A stretch of DNA of 64,000 nt from Chromatiaceae bacterium (GCA_024235175.1 JACKMX010000002.1:959501-1023500); one strand, 5' to 3'. Counted from the stretch's first letter, positions 1-9,282 are shown. The notes: a model not told the origin generated them from the sequence alone. A program made the numbers and translations.

Positions 1-873
1 CATCTTCTCCAGTTCGTGTGCCCCTGAATAGACCAGGTTCGGATCAAGCGAGTAATCCAGCGCACTGTTGCGCCGTTTGTAGTCTACCGATCCCAGTATC
101 ACCTTGATGGCATTGAGTCTCGCCCGATGTTTGTTATCGGCCCGGATGATGGTCCAGGGTGTCGCCGGAGTATGGGTTCGCTTGAGCATTTCATACTTGG
201 CGCGGGAGAAATCATCCCACCGCTCCTGGACCTGAAGATCGATCTCGCTGAGTTTCCACTGTTTGAGCGGATTGGTCTTGCGGACTTCGAAGCGTTGCGC
301 CTGCACCTCTTTGCTGACACTGAAATAGAGCTTGATCAGAATAGTGCCCTGGCGTACCAGATCCGCCTCGAATCCGGCAACTCCCTGCATGAAATCCTGA
401 TGCTCCTTTTCGCTGCAGAACTGAAACACCGGCTCCACCAGCGCCCGGTTGTACCAACTGCGGTCGAAGATGGCGATTTCTCCACCACGCGGAAATTGTG
501 TGACATATTTCTGAAAATACCACTGGCTGCGCTGCTCGTCCGTGGGTTTTCCGAGCGCAACAACACGATAGTGGCGCGGATTCATATAAAATGTGATACG
601 TTGAATGGCGCCGCCCTTTCCGGCTGCATCGCGCCCTTCGAACAGAATGATCATGCGCCGATTATCTTCCTCCAGCTGCTCCTGCAGCTTGATCAATTCG
701 GCTTCATATGGCTTCAGCTCCTCCTGCTTGCGAAAGCGCTTGAGCGCCTTGCTGCGCTCTTGCCGTAAACGCTTATTCTCCAGCTCCAGCTCGTCGATGC
801 GCGCCAGCAAAGACGGCAGAGGAACCTGCCCGCCCCTGAACTCAACGAATTTAGGATTTTTTTTGTGACTCAT
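1..873 (-). CDS. ppk2: Polyphosphate kinase 2 (PPK2), C-terminus beyond left edge
   Basis: Transfers phosphate between polyphosphate and nucleoside phosphates in the cytoplasm. Reading leftward from ATG at 873, 291 codons run open to base 1, so the C-terminus lies outside the window. A charged helical N-terminus (about 1-70) is followed by the PPK2 P-loop core: GRDAAGKGG (Walker A) and, further on, FDRSWYNR (Walker B/lid), then QRFEVRKTNPLKQWK and the conserved helix with RWDDFSRAKYEML. These are hallmark motifs of PPK2 and the residues look intact. Whether it prefers GDP/ADP synthesis or NMP phosphorylation cannot be read from this part. The gene stands alone, divergent from msrA across 253 bp. 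Confidence 0.93.
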   Translation of the reverse strand, partial: MSHKKNPKFVEFRGGQVPLPSLLARIDELELENKRLRQERSKALKRFRKQEELKPYEAELIKLQEQLEEDNRRMIILFEGRDAAGKGGAIQRITFYMNPRHYRVVALGKPTDEQRSQWYFQKYVTQFPRGGEIAIFDRSWYNRALVEPVFQFCSEKEHQDFMQGVAGFEADLVRQGTILIKLYFSVSKEVQAQRFEVRKTNPLKQWKLSEIDLQVQERWDDFSRAKYEMLKRTHTPATPWTIIRADNKHRARLNAIKVILGSVDYKRRNSALDYSLDPNLVYSGAHELEKM

Positions 874-1126
874 ACAGCAACAATTCCCGATCTACTATTA
901 TGAACTAAACTCTACTCAACCGATTGAAAGAACACTCAGGACAGATTCTTTTGACGGCCAATGTTATTGTATCCACTCTGGGAGGGGCTTCCCAGATTTC
1001 CGGCATGATTTACTTGGAAAGCATGCCGGTCTTACAGATCGATGCTTCAACCAGATTGGCCGAAATTTTGTTAAGACCATTACCAGGAATTTGAGCACGG
1101 CATTATCGGCTTCCGGAGAGAAAATC

Positions 1127-1717
1127 ATGAACAACAGATTCGCCCTATTGCTTCTGGCTGGCGTGTTTCTATACGCAGGCGACGTGGCAGCAAACAAAAC
1201 GGTTTTGGCAGGCGGCTGCTTCTGGTGTATGGAATCCGACTTCGAAAAACTGGATGGCGTAACCGATGTGATCTCCGGTTTTACCGGAGGCACATTGGAA
1301 AATCCAACCTACAACGGCGATCACAGGGGGCACTATGAAGCCGTTGAGATCACATACGATCCGCATAAAATAAGTTATGAGGCCCTGTTGGACTATTACT
1401 GGGTGAACATCGATCCATTCGACGACAAGGGGCAGTTTTGCGATAAAGGCCATAGTTATCTGAGCGCTATTTTCGTCGCAAACGATGAGGAGCGAAGGCT
1501 GGCAGAGCAGTCCAAAGAAAAAGTTGTTGAACAATTTCCAACCAAAAAAGTTGTCACTCCGATTCTGAATGCATCCACCTTTTATCCTATTAAAGGGGAT
1601 GAGATCTATCATCAGGACTTCTACAAAAAAAGCCCTATCCGGTATAAATTCTATCGTCTGAATTGCGGCCGCGATAGCCGATTGAAGGAGATTTGGGGAG
1701 AGCGCGCAACACACTGA
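1127..1717 (+). CDS. msrA: Exported peptide-methionine (S)-S-oxide reductase MsrA
   Basis: Reduces methionine-S-sulfoxide in proteins. The 196-residue product starts with a hydrophobic signal peptide (about 1-22, ending AANK), so it should act in the periplasm rather than the cytoplasm. The catalytic motif GGCFWCMESDF begins at residue 29 with the nucleophilic cysteine at 31; GHYEAVEITYDP and the C-terminal YHQDFYKKSP stretch match the family. ATG at 1127 is preceded by GGAG (TTCCGGAGAGAAAATC); an upstream in-frame start at 1091 would bury the signal peptide and is less likely. It lies 53 bp before the TAXI-binding-protein gene. The periplasmic location fits repair of exported proteins in a cell exposed to oxidants. 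Confidence 0.93.
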   Translation: MNNRFALLLLAGVFLYAGDVAANKTVLAGGCFWCMESDFEKLDGVTDVISGFTGGTLENPTYNGDHRGHYEAVEITYDPHKISYEALLDYYWVNIDPFDDKGQFCDKGHSYLSAIFVANDEERRLAEQSKEKVVEQFPTKKVVTPILNASTFYPIKGDEIYHQDFYKKSPIRYKFYRLNCGRDSRLKEIWGERATH

Positions 1718-1770
1718 TAATCAGAACGACAAGCGTTGCTGATTGTTTTGAGACCACTGGAGACTGAATC

Positions 1771-2724
1771 ATGACACTTCGCAAACACCTGATGCCGCTC
1801 ACCCTTGCGGCTACCCTCACAGTCAGTACCGCTGTTCTGGCGGCACCTGTCTTCATCAACATCCTCACCGGCGGCACCAGTGGGGTTTACTACCCTATCG
1901 GGGTGGCACTGTCACAGATCTATGGCAGCAAGATAGAGGGGGCCAAGGCATCGGTGCAATCAACCAAAGCCTCGGTGGAAAACCTGAATCTGCTGCAGGC
2001 GGGGCGCGGTGAACTTGCTCTGGCGCTGGGTGACGCTGTTGCGGATGCCTGGAACGGCGTCGAGGAGGCCGGTTACAAAGCACCGTTGAAAAAACTGAGA
2101 GCGATCGGTGGAGCATATCCGAACTACATCCAGATCGTCGCCAGCGCCGACTCCGGCATCAAATCACTCGCCGACCTGAAGGGCAGAAGCATCTCCGTGG
2201 GTGCGCCCAAATCCGGCACCGAGCTGAACTCGCGCGCGGTCTTCAAGGCCGCTGGACTGACCTATGGGGATATGGGCAAAGTTGAGTACCTGCCCTATGC
2301 CGAATCCGTGGAGCTGATAAAAAACCGCCAGCTGGACGCCACGCTGCAGTCATCGGGGCTCGGAATGGCGGCTTATCGCGATCTGGCCGCAACCATGCAG
2401 ATCCGGTTTATCAGCATCCCTGCAGAGGTGGTGGCTAAAATCGACAGCGCCGCCTACCAGCCATCGGTCATACCTGCCAACACCTATGAGGGCCAGACCG
2501 AGGACGTACCCACCGCCGCCATTACCAATATTTTCGTCACCCATAGTGGTGTTTCGGATGAATTGGCATATCAGATGACCAAACTTATGTTCGACAATCT
2601 TGGCGACCTGACGGCGGCCCATGCATCGGCCAAAGGCATCAAACTGGAGAGCGCCGCCAAACATCTTCCGATCCCGCTGCACCCGGGTGCCGAACGCTTT
2701 TATAAAGAGGCCGGTGTGCTCTAG
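1771..2724 (+). CDS. TRAP transporter solute-binding protein, TAXI family
   Basis: Periplasmic binding protein of a TRAP importer. A 317-residue product with a clear signal peptide (about 1-25, LTVSTAVLAAP) followed by the TAXI-family opening FINILTGGTSGVYYPIG, where the GGTSGVYYP loop is the family signature. DLKGRSISVGAPKSGTELNSR matches the second conserved loop. ATG at 1771 follows a purine-rich GGAGACTGAATC. The fused permease and a DUF1850 gene follow, which is the usual TAXI-TRAP arrangement. Known TAXI systems are poorly characterised; glutamate or dicarboxylates are possible substrates, and the sequence does not decide. Confidence 0.93.
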   Translation: MTLRKHLMPLTLAATLTVSTAVLAAPVFINILTGGTSGVYYPIGVALSQIYGSKIEGAKASVQSTKASVENLNLLQAGRGELALALGDAVADAWNGVEEAGYKAPLKKLRAIGGAYPNYIQIVASADSGIKSLADLKGRSISVGAPKSGTELNSRAVFKAAGLTYGDMGKVEYLPYAESVELIKNRQLDATLQSSGLGMAAYRDLAATMQIRFISIPAEVVAKIDSAAYQPSVIPANTYEGQTEDVPTAAITNIFVTHSGVSDELAYQMTKLMFDNLGDLTAAHASAKGIKLESAAKHLPIPLHPGAERFYKEAGVL

Positions 2725-2829
2725 TCAATTTCCCGGGCCCCGGTAGAGGGGGCCCTCGAATCTGGCTTTTTTTGGCAGATCGACGGTCCCCCGGATCGGG
2801 CTGTCAGGGAGTGCCCCTGAACCGCGCTT

Positions 2830-2845
2830 CGGTTTTAAAAAACCG
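2830..2845. promoter_or_regulatory. Short perfect dyad between TAXI and permease genes
   Basis: CGGTTTT-AA-AAAACCG is a perfect 7-bp inverted repeat in the 193-bp gap between the binding-protein and permease genes. It could be an operator or an mRNA hairpin that sets unequal expression of the two genes. A GC-rich stem GGGCCC/GGGCCC at about 2732-2755 with a T-run 15 bp later is a weak attenuator candidate. No function is demonstrated. Confidence 0.3.
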
Positions 2846-2917
2846 TAAAGGAAAGCCAGAAGCGGTATCCGTCCAGCCCGCGGCGGCGAATAGACCACCG
2901 AGACTCAGGTATCACCG

Positions 2918-4951
2918 ATGAGTGAACATCAACCGACTCTGGCCACCAACCCGGCCGACTGGCCCAAAGCGGTGTTCACCATCGCCCTCGCTTTCTCCGC
3001 TTTTCAGATCATCACCGCCGCCTTTCACCCGGTATCAACCCAGATATTGCGCGCCGTGCATGTAGCTTTCCTGCTGTTGATGATATTTCAAGCCTATCCC
3101 GGCTTGGGCAAACGCAGACCCCTGCAGCCACTGGCCTGGCTGCTGGGACTGGCCGGAGTGGCCACGGCCGCTTACCAATGGATATTCGAGGCAGACCTGA
3201 TCCAGCGTTCAGGTGAACTGACTAACGGCGATATGGTCATCGGGGTACTGCTGACGCTGTTGGTATTCGAGGGCGCCCGGCGGGTGATGGGCCCTGCCCT
3301 GCCGTTCATCTGCGGACTGTTTCTCTTATACGCTCTCTTCGGCCAGTACCTGCCGGGGGACCTGGCACACCGCGGCTACGGTTTCGACCAGGTGATCAAC
3401 CAGCTCGCCTTTGGAACCGAGGGGCTGTACGGCACCCCGACTTATGTTTCAGCCACCTATATCTTTCTGTTCATCCTGTTTGGTGCCTTCCTGGAACAGG
3501 CCGGCATGATCCGGTTGTTCACCGACTTTGCCATGGGCTATTTCGGTCATAAGCTTGGCGGGCCCGCCAAGGTCTCGGTAGTCTCTTCTGCAATGATGGG
3601 CACTATCACTGGCTCCGGTGTAGCCAACGTGGTCACCACCGGCCAGTTCACCATCCCATTGATGAAACGCTTCGGATACACCCCGGCCTTCGCCGGGGGT
3701 GTGGAGTCCACCTCCAGCATGGGCAGTCAGCTGATGCCGCCGGTGATGGGCGCGGTGGCCTTTATCATGGCAGAGACCATCGATGTCCCTTTCGCTGAGA
3801 TAGCCAAAGCGGCGCTGCTGCCAGCAATGCTCTATTTCGGTTCGGTTTTCTGGATGGTGCACCTGGAAGCGAAACGGGCAGGACTGGAAGGTCTGCCCAA
3901 GGATCAATGCCCTGACCCCTGGACAGCAGTGCGCAAGCGCTGGTTTCTCCTGATACCTCTGGGCGTGCTGATCTGGCTGCTGTTTTCGGGCCGTACGCCT
4001 CTGTTTGCCGGTACCGTCGGCCTGTCACTCACCGCCATCGTGATTCTGGGTTCCGCAGTCATCCTGCGGGTCTCCTCCTTCGGTCTGCGGATAACCTTCT
4101 GGGTCACCCTGGGCGTGCTCTGTGCGGGCTTCTTCCAGCTCGGTATAGGTGTCATATTCGGCGTAGTGGCGGCCCTGGTAGCCATCTGCTGGTTTGTCAG
4201 GGGCGGCCGGGAAACCCTGCGCATCTGCGTCTATGCACTGGCTGAGGGTCCCCGCCACGCCCTTCCGGTTGGCATTGCCTGCGCCCTTGTAGGCGTGATC
4301 ATCGGCGTGGTCTCTCTGACCGGGGTTGCCTCCACTTTCGCCGGGTACATTCTTGCCATTGGCCAGGACAATCTGTTCCTCTCACTGGTGCTCACCATGG
4401 TCACCTGCCTGGTTCTCGGAATGGGCATTCCGACCATCCCCAACTACATCATCACCAGCTCCATAGCCGCCCCTGCGCTGCTCGACCTCGGAGTACCGCT
4501 GATCGTCTCCCATATGTTCGTATTCTACTTCGGTATTCTCGCAGATCTGACCCCGCCGGTGGCCCTCGCCTGCTTCGCCGCCGCCCCAATTGCCGGTGAG
4601 AAAGGACTGAAGATCAGCTTGTGGTCCATACGCATAGCGCTGGCCGGATTCGTTGTACCCTTTATGGCTGTATACAACCCGTCCCTCATGCTGCAGGGCG
4701 ACAGTCTGCTTATGAGTGGCTATCTGGTGTGCAAGGCAGCCTTCGCTATCGGACTCTGGGGCGCCGCCTCTATCGGCTTCTTCCAGCATCGTCTGGCCTG
4801 GTGGGAACGCCTGTTTGCGCTGGCCGCCGGAGTCTCCCTGATCCTTGCGTTGCCGCTGACCGATGAGCTGGGCTTCGCCTTGGGAGCTCTGATTGTTGCA
4901 CAGCATCTGTGGCGCGGACAGCGGCTCAATCCAGCCGAAACGGAGACATGA
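2918..4951 (+). CDS. TRAP transporter fused permease (4TM/12TM)
   Basis: Membrane component of the TAXI-TRAP importer. At 677 residues it is the fused DctQ-DctM form: an N-terminal four-helix small-subunit part (about 1-115), then the large DctM-like domain. Family features include GVLLTLLVFEGARRVMG, the loop GTITGSGVANVVTTGQFTIPLMKR and the C-terminal counterpart LGMGIPTIPNYIITSS. A hydrophobic extension continues past residue 560. ATG at 2918. It ends 7 bp before the DUF1850 gene, so both are probably translated from one message with the upstream binding protein. Import would be Na+ or H+ driven; substrate unknown. Confidence 0.95.
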   Translation: MSEHQPTLATNPADWPKAVFTIALAFSAFQIITAAFHPVSTQILRAVHVAFLLLMIFQAYPGLGKRRPLQPLAWLLGLAGVATAAYQWIFEADLIQRSGELTNGDMVIGVLLTLLVFEGARRVMGPALPFICGLFLLYALFGQYLPGDLAHRGYGFDQVINQLAFGTEGLYGTPTYVSATYIFLFILFGAFLEQAGMIRLFTDFAMGYFGHKLGGPAKVSVVSSAMMGTITGSGVANVVTTGQFTIPLMKRFGYTPAFAGGVESTSSMGSQLMPPVMGAVAFIMAETIDVPFAEIAKAALLPAMLYFGSVFWMVHLEAKRAGLEGLPKDQCPDPWTAVRKRWFLLIPLGVLIWLLFSGRTPLFAGTVGLSLTAIVILGSAVILRVSSFGLRITFWVTLGVLCAGFFQLGIGVIFGVVAALVAICWFVRGGRETLRICVYALAEGPRHALPVGIACALVGVIIGVVSLTGVASTFAGYILAIGQDNLFLSLVLTMVTCLVLGMGIPTIPNYIITSSIAAPALLDLGVPLIVSHMFVFYFGILADLTPPVALACFAAAPIAGEKGLKISLWSIRIALAGFVVPFMAVYNPSLMLQGDSLLMSGYLVCKAAFAIGLWGAASIGFFQHRLAWWERLFALAAGVSLILALPLTDELGFALGALIVAQHLWRGQRLNPAETET

Positions 4952-4958
4952 CCCTCCG

Positions 4959-5372
4959 ATGACGGGACTCTGTCTGGGGCTGGCCGGAATCGTCTGGATC
5001 GAGCTTCCTGTCAGCGAATTCACACTGGCCTGGCGCCACAGCGTGGAGAAGGTGCGCTGGGAAGAGGACTATCGCATCACCAAAGAAGGACTGGTACTGG
5101 AACAGGCGCGGATCAAGGGAAACGGAGCCGGCATGGAGATCCCGGACGCTGCGATACTGCGCGATGGAAGCTGGCATTACCACCCCCAACTGCCACCTCT
5201 GGATATAGTACGGCTGGGGCGTACGCCGGAGGCCGGGGACTATCAGTTGTGTTTCAAACGGCGCTGCCAAATGTTGAGCAAATGGCTGGGGCCGCCTGAT
5301 CCCGAACGACCTGCAGTGGAGTTGTGGCGCTGCGCGCCGGATTCTGCCGCCCTTACACCATCCGGGAACTGA
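4959..5372 (+). CDS. DUF1850 domain protein of the TAXI-TRAP locus
   Basis: A 137-residue protein starting at ATG 4959, 7 bp after the permease stop. The N-terminus is hydrophobic (MTGLCLGLAGIVWIELP), and is followed by FTLAWRHSVEKVRWEEDY, matching the HSVE core of DUF1850. Proteins of this family almost always sit beside TAXI-TRAP permeases, so a role as an accessory or assembly subunit is inferred from context; no biochemical function is known to me. The hydrophobic segment suggests an inner-membrane anchor or signal peptide with a periplasmic domain. Confidence 0.8.
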   Translation: MTGLCLGLAGIVWIELPVSEFTLAWRHSVEKVRWEEDYRITKEGLVLEQARIKGNGAGMEIPDAAILRDGSWHYHPQLPPLDIVRLGRTPEAGDYQLCFKRRCQMLSKWLGPPDPERPAVELWRCAPDSAALTPSGN

Positions 5373-5430
5373 GCTGTGCAGCTCTGACCCTTGGGCATCC
5401 CCCCAATATCTTTATTCGAACACCGGCAAA

Positions 5431-6309
5431 CTACGTATGTGCCTTGCGATAGGCCAATGCAGAGTTAGCGGCGAATATGAGCAGGGCGCCACACCACCCG
5501 GTAAGCGTTAATGCCGGATCCCCAACCAGTAACGGACCGAGCAGAGCCGCCATGAGTATTCTGCTCGATGATATGATCGAACCCTCGACCGCAGTCACGA
5601 ACAAAAAGCCATAGGTCAGCAGATACTGGCCGAGAACTCCGGCTGCGGAACAGCTGAACAGGAAGAACAGCTCCTGCCTGTTCGGCCAGAAGATCGATTC
5701 TCTGAACAGCACGAACACGAGCAGAGCGCCAAGGCCGAACATGAAGAACAGTATGGTGTGCGAGTCGTGGTATCTTCGGCTCAGGTTCAGGGAGATCATC
5801 GCCAGGGATGCCGAGATGCCTGAACAGAGCCCCCAGATGTTTTCCCATTTAATGCCGATCTCTGCCGGCGAGAGTATCAACCAGATGCCGACAAACGCCA
5901 CTCCAACGATCAGTAGTACGAAGCCGTCCCGCTGCTCCTTGATGAAGAACCAGGCAATCAGTGCGACAAACAGGGGGTAGGTCATATTCAGAATGTTGGC
6001 TTCCGCCAGCGACCCTACCTGTACAGCCTTGTAGAAGCAGAACACCGCAACCGTGTTGGAGATCGTGCGGATCAACAGCAAGTCGTATCTGCGCGGGTGC
6101 AAGCGGCGCCGGCTGAGGAGCATGGTCAGGCAGACAACACAGAATCCCATAAAAAAGCGTGCGAATACGAAGTATGGCGCCTCTATCACCACATACGACT
6201 CCGCCCAGCGAATAATAGCCGTGGCGAGATAGAAACAGAATGCGGAGCAGAAAACCGCGAGCCAGCCACCGACCTGTACTGAAAACAAGCGCCCTCCATC
6301 AGTCGACAT
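5431..6309 (-). CDS. EamA/DMT-superfamily transporter
   Basis: A 292-residue inner-membrane protein with about ten hydrophobic helices arranged as two EamA repeats; the first contains ANILNMTYPLFVALIAWFFIKEQ and the second FLFVTAVEGSIISSSRILMAALLGPLLVGD, the conserved dimer-of-five-helix pattern. Members export amino acids, nucleosides or other metabolites; no substrate is evident. ATG at 6309 is chosen over a TTG one codon upstream because AGGA lies at a suitable distance (CAACGAGGACTTAGCATTG). Transcribed toward the DUF1850 gene, so the two converge across 58 bp. Confidence 0.88.
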   Translation of the reverse strand: MSTDGGRLFSVQVGGWLAVFCSAFCFYLATAIIRWAESYVVIEAPYFVFARFFMGFCVVCLTMLLSRRRLHPRRYDLLLIRTISNTVAVFCFYKAVQVGSLAEANILNMTYPLFVALIAWFFIKEQRDGFVLLIVGVAFVGIWLILSPAEIGIKWENIWGLCSGISASLAMISLNLSRRYHDSHTILFFMFGLGALLVFVLFRESIFWPNRQELFFLFSCSAAGVLGQYLLTYGFLFVTAVEGSIISSSRILMAALLGPLLVGDPALTLTGWCGALLIFAANSALAYRKAHT

Positions 6310-6798
6310 CAATGCTAAGTCCTCGTTGAATCCCCTGTAATGCGGAGACGTTGTTTCTCAACACCTTCCCCCGACCGCTTCCTTATTCCGGCAGAAAAGA
6401 TTGCAAGCAGCTTCCAGGCTCTGTACCGCACAGGTATCACTATCAGACAACTGCGTATGCAGAGAAACCAATGCAGGGGAGAGTCAAATGTGCCATATCT
6501 TATCTCAACATCTGACTGAGCACTTCAACTACTCCGCCCGGGTTATGATCCGCGGATTGATTCAATCGATGCATGCCAGAGCATGTTTTCGTACCAACGG
6601 TTGTTTGGCCATATTGCCGAAAACAAAGTAAGCTACAGGTGGAACAGAGTCAGGCCACAGCCCGATTATGGAGGTCCGTTATTCTTTGCGACCGTCCGCT
6701 TGCACAATGCATCTACGGCAACGCTTGGCCATCCGCTCTGTTACCCCGAGGTTGATCTGAAAGCGATTTTTCATCCGAGCTGACCCTTTGCGCCTGAT
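6310..6798. other. 489-bp intergenic stretch with an unexplained open frame
   Basis: Separates the leftward EamA gene from the rightward acetyltransferase gene, so it should hold both promoters. A + frame is open from 6520 to the stop at 6781-6783 and its translation reads like a real protein (SYRWNRVRPQPDYGGPLFFA, at 6631-6690), but the only internal ATG is at 6583 and has no convincing ribosome site. It could be a decayed gene or a 66-residue ORF ending 15 bp before the acetyltransferase start. I do not recognise a family. Confidence 0.35.
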
Positions 6799-7458
6799 AT
6801 GAAAAGATTCGATCCTCTGAGTAATCTCTCTGCACTGCGCTGCCCGCCACCATCTCAATTCCCAGTGGAGTGGCGCGCTCTGTTGCGACCACTTCCCTTC
6901 CGTTATCCGCTCGAAGAGGAGCAGTATATACAGATCTCATCCGGACGGCGGGTTCTGCTGCGGCCGGTCCGGCCGGGCGACACATCAGCCTATCAGGCAA
7001 TGTTTCAGCTGGTGGACCGCGACGATGTACGGTTTCGCTTCTTCTCCTATCTTAAGCAGCTGCCGAGCAACGAACTGCTCCGGTTTCAAAAAATCGACTA
7101 CGATCTGAATATCAACTTTATCGCCCTGGGAACAACGCAATCGCACGATCGGGAAATGCTGGGCGTGGTGGGCGCAACCGTTATTCCCGAAGAATCGACC
7201 GCCGAGTTCGGGCTGCTTATCCGCTCAGACCAAAAAGGTCAGGGACTTGGGCGCATGCTTATGGAGAAGCTGATATCCGCCTGCGGCATGCGAGGTATCG
7301 GCACCATCCGTGCGGAAGTGATGACCCGGAATCTGCCCATGCTGTCGCTGATGCGTAAAATGGATTTTCAGTTTTTCTATCAGGCTGACGGCGCCTATGT
7401 GGAAATCAGGCTGCGCCTGCGGAAAATAACGAGTACTGGTACGGGAGAGTCGCCATGA
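6799..7458 (+). CDS. GNAT acetyltransferase resembling the Pat C-terminal domain
   Basis: A 219-residue GNAT-fold protein. After about 45 residues the sequence EEQYIQISSGRRVLLRPVRPGD followed by RFRFFSYLKQLP closely resembles the acetyltransferase domain at the end of protein lysine acetyltransferase Pat/YfiQ, here without the acyl-CoA-synthetase-like domains. The acetyl-CoA loop is RSDQKGQGLGRMLMEKL (a Q/RxxGxG/A motif), about residues 142-158. ATG at 6799. Its stop overlaps the next start by 4 bp (ATGA), implying translational coupling to the EAL-like protein. Protein acetylation is inferred from family; small-molecule acetylation is equally possible. Confidence 0.8.
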   Translation: MKRFDPLSNLSALRCPPPSQFPVEWRALLRPLPFRYPLEEEQYIQISSGRRVLLRPVRPGDTSAYQAMFQLVDRDDVRFRFFSYLKQLPSNELLRFQKIDYDLNINFIALGTTQSHDREMLGVVGATVIPEESTAEFGLLIRSDQKGQGLGRMLMEKLISACGMRGIGTIRAEVMTRNLPMLSLMRKMDFQFFYQADGAYVEIRLRLRKITSTGTGESP

Positions 7459-8765
7459 ACCAACGAAGCGATCCACCCCCCAGTCATCCTATGTTGTACG
7501 ACGCAGCAACCGGACTACCCAACATCCTGCTTACCCGCGAGCTGCTGCAGCGTTGGATTGCCCTGGCACAGCGCAGTGACCGAATCGTTGCAGTACTCAA
7601 TCTGAAACTGCTTACGGCCGACACCCCTGCCCCGGAGTCAACGGCCAATGCACTGTCCCGGCATCTCCCCATGCTTGTGGAAGCATTGCGGCACAAGGTC
7701 CGCCATAGCGACTTCGGCGGGATAAGTGAAGATGGTGCGTTAATTATCACTTTTGGCAATCTTTTCAGCCCGGGTGATGCAAATAGAGTCGTCACGCGTC
7801 TGCTGCGGGAGTTGCGCCGGCGAATCGCGATGGAGCCGGGAGAGTCAGGCTTGTCCGGGGGCGTAAGTCTCTACCCGGTAGATGGAACGGATGTCGACTC
7901 CCTGCTTATCTGCGCCCGTAAAGCCCGCGATAAGGCCACGCTCAACAACGCCTATTTCGAATTTTATTCGCCACAGATTTCACACAATATCGTGCAGCAC
8001 ACAGTACTGGAGGATCGCCTGCTACAGGCTATCGAGTACGGTGAACTGACGGTCCGCTACCGCCCGCAGTACGGATTGACAAGCAACCGTGTCGAAGGCA
8101 TCGAGGCGCTGGTCCACTGGCAGCACCCGGAGTTGGGAATGATCTCTCCGGGAGCACTGGTCGCGCTCGCTGAAGATCTCGGGCTCTCTATAAAAATCGG
8201 CACATTCGTGCTGGAACAAGCGGTTGCCTGCCACAGCGAATGGAGCCGGGGCACAGGACACCAGGTGGAGTTACTGATCTACCTGCCCGCACCGGGTTTT
8301 ATCGATCGGCACTTTGTCGGTATCCTGAGGGAGGTGCTCACCAAATACCCGGTTGTGCAGAACAGTCTGTCGCTGGGTCTTTTTGAATCCAACATTCTGC
8401 AAAGACCGGAAAGATCCGCAGGCATACTTGCTGCACTCACCGAGATGGGAGTCAGGCTTTCGGTCTTTGGGTTTGGCGCCGGCCACTGTTCTCTTGCCGG
8501 GCTGATTCTCTATCCGCTCCATTCCCTCACGTTGGATTCGACACTGGTACGCAACGGACTTCTCGACGCCCGTGCGCGCCTGATGGTGGAAACCATAATG
8601 GCAGCCGCGCAAAAACTGCAGCGGCCGGTTACCGCCAGCGGCGTGCAAACCCGGCAGCAGGCCGACTGGCTCCGCTCTCTTGGCTGCAGCCGCGCCCAGG
8701 GCCCTCTGTTTGGACCGCCGGTCACTGCCGGAGAGATCGGTCCGCTGCTGGAAGCGGGCCCTTGA
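7455..8765 (+). CDS. Degenerate GGDEF-EAL protein, probably without phosphodiesterase activity
   Basis: A 436-residue cytoplasmic protein. Residues about 10-180 resemble a GGDEF domain lacking the GG(D/E)EF motif (the region near SDFGGISEDGALIITFGN), ending in GVSLYPVDGTDVDSLL. Residues about 190-435 follow the EAL fold: IEYGELTVRYRPQY, GIEALVHWQHP (EAL retained), and AQGPLFGPP. Key metal-binding positions are altered: the usual DDFGTGYSSL reads VFGFGAGHCSL, the KID lysine position reads LTLD, and the terminal AEGVET reads ASGVQT, losing the glutamate. This suggests a c-di-GMP receptor or a scaffold rather than an enzyme. Start overlaps the acetyltransferase stop by 4 bp. Confidence 0.85.
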   Translation: MNQRSDPPPSHPMLYDAATGLPNILLTRELLQRWIALAQRSDRIVAVLNLKLLTADTPAPESTANALSRHLPMLVEALRHKVRHSDFGGISEDGALIITFGNLFSPGDANRVVTRLLRELRRRIAMEPGESGLSGGVSLYPVDGTDVDSLLICARKARDKATLNNAYFEFYSPQISHNIVQHTVLEDRLLQAIEYGELTVRYRPQYGLTSNRVEGIEALVHWQHPELGMISPGALVALAEDLGLSIKIGTFVLEQAVACHSEWSRGTGHQVELLIYLPAPGFIDRHFVGILREVLTKYPVVQNSLSLGLFESNILQRPERSAGILAALTEMGVRLSVFGFGAGHCSLAGLILYPLHSLTLDSTLVRNGLLDARARLMVETIMAAAQKLQRPVTASGVQTRQQADWLRSLGCSRAQGPLFGPPVTAGEIGPLLEAGP

Positions 8766-8832
8766 CGGACAGATGCTAACCGGAACGGCCGAAAACCTGA
8801 ATCCGCCTCAATCCCTACCAGAAGCCGGCAGA

Positions 8833-9282
8833 TCAGGGATCCAGGGTCTCCCTGGACAGGCAGATAAAGAGTTTGCGCAGCAGTATCTTTGAGACGTTTC
8901 TCCACAACAGGATCTGCGTTTCGCTGTCCAGACGGCTGGTCCCCTCGTGGGTGATCTCGACCAGTTTCACCTTGCCGTCGGCAATCATGGAAACTTCCCG
9001 TCTGGAGCCGGGGTCGGCCAGTCCCTGGATACCGGTCACCGAGCCCTTGTGATAGATCATCGAGCGAAACGGCGAGCGCAGGCTGGCCCGCTTCACGGTC
9101 AGATTACCCGACTGAATCAGCCAGCAGCGGTCGGCAGAATCGCCCCTTTTATAAACAAGCTCCCCACTCTTGAGTGTGATGGCTTTAGGCCGCAGGTGTA
9201 ATATCACCTCTTCCAGCTGCTCAGCACTAAACCCTGAAAAAAGCTTGGATTTCCCCAGGATCTCGACAAGTTCATCGGCCAT
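8833..9282 (-). CDS. Cyclic-nucleotide-binding (Crp-like) domain protein without HTH
   Basis: About 149 residues forming a single cNMP-binding beta-roll: LFSGFSAEQLEEVILHLRP at the start, SGELVYKRGDSADRCWLIQSG, and a C-terminal helix. There is no DNA-binding domain, so it is a stand-alone sensor module. The typical phosphate-cassette glutamate-arginine pair is not obvious (GIQGLADPGSRREVS), so cAMP binding is doubtful. Two adjacent ATGs exist (9285, 9282); the second has better spacing from GGAG. Convergent with the EAL gene, 67 bp apart. The partner it regulates is unknown. Confidence 0.75.
   Translation of the reverse strand: MADELVEILGKSKLFSGFSAEQLEEVILHLRPKAITLKSGELVYKRGDSADRCWLIQSGNLTVKRASLRSPFRSMIYHKGSVTGIQGLADPGSRREVSMIADGKVKLVEITHEGTSRLDSETQILLWRNVSKILLRKLFICLSRETLDP

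Noticed and set aside
4025..5023. Long minus-strand ORFs opposite the TRAP permease and DUF1850 genes
   Set aside because: Shadow frames of well-supported plus-strand genes.
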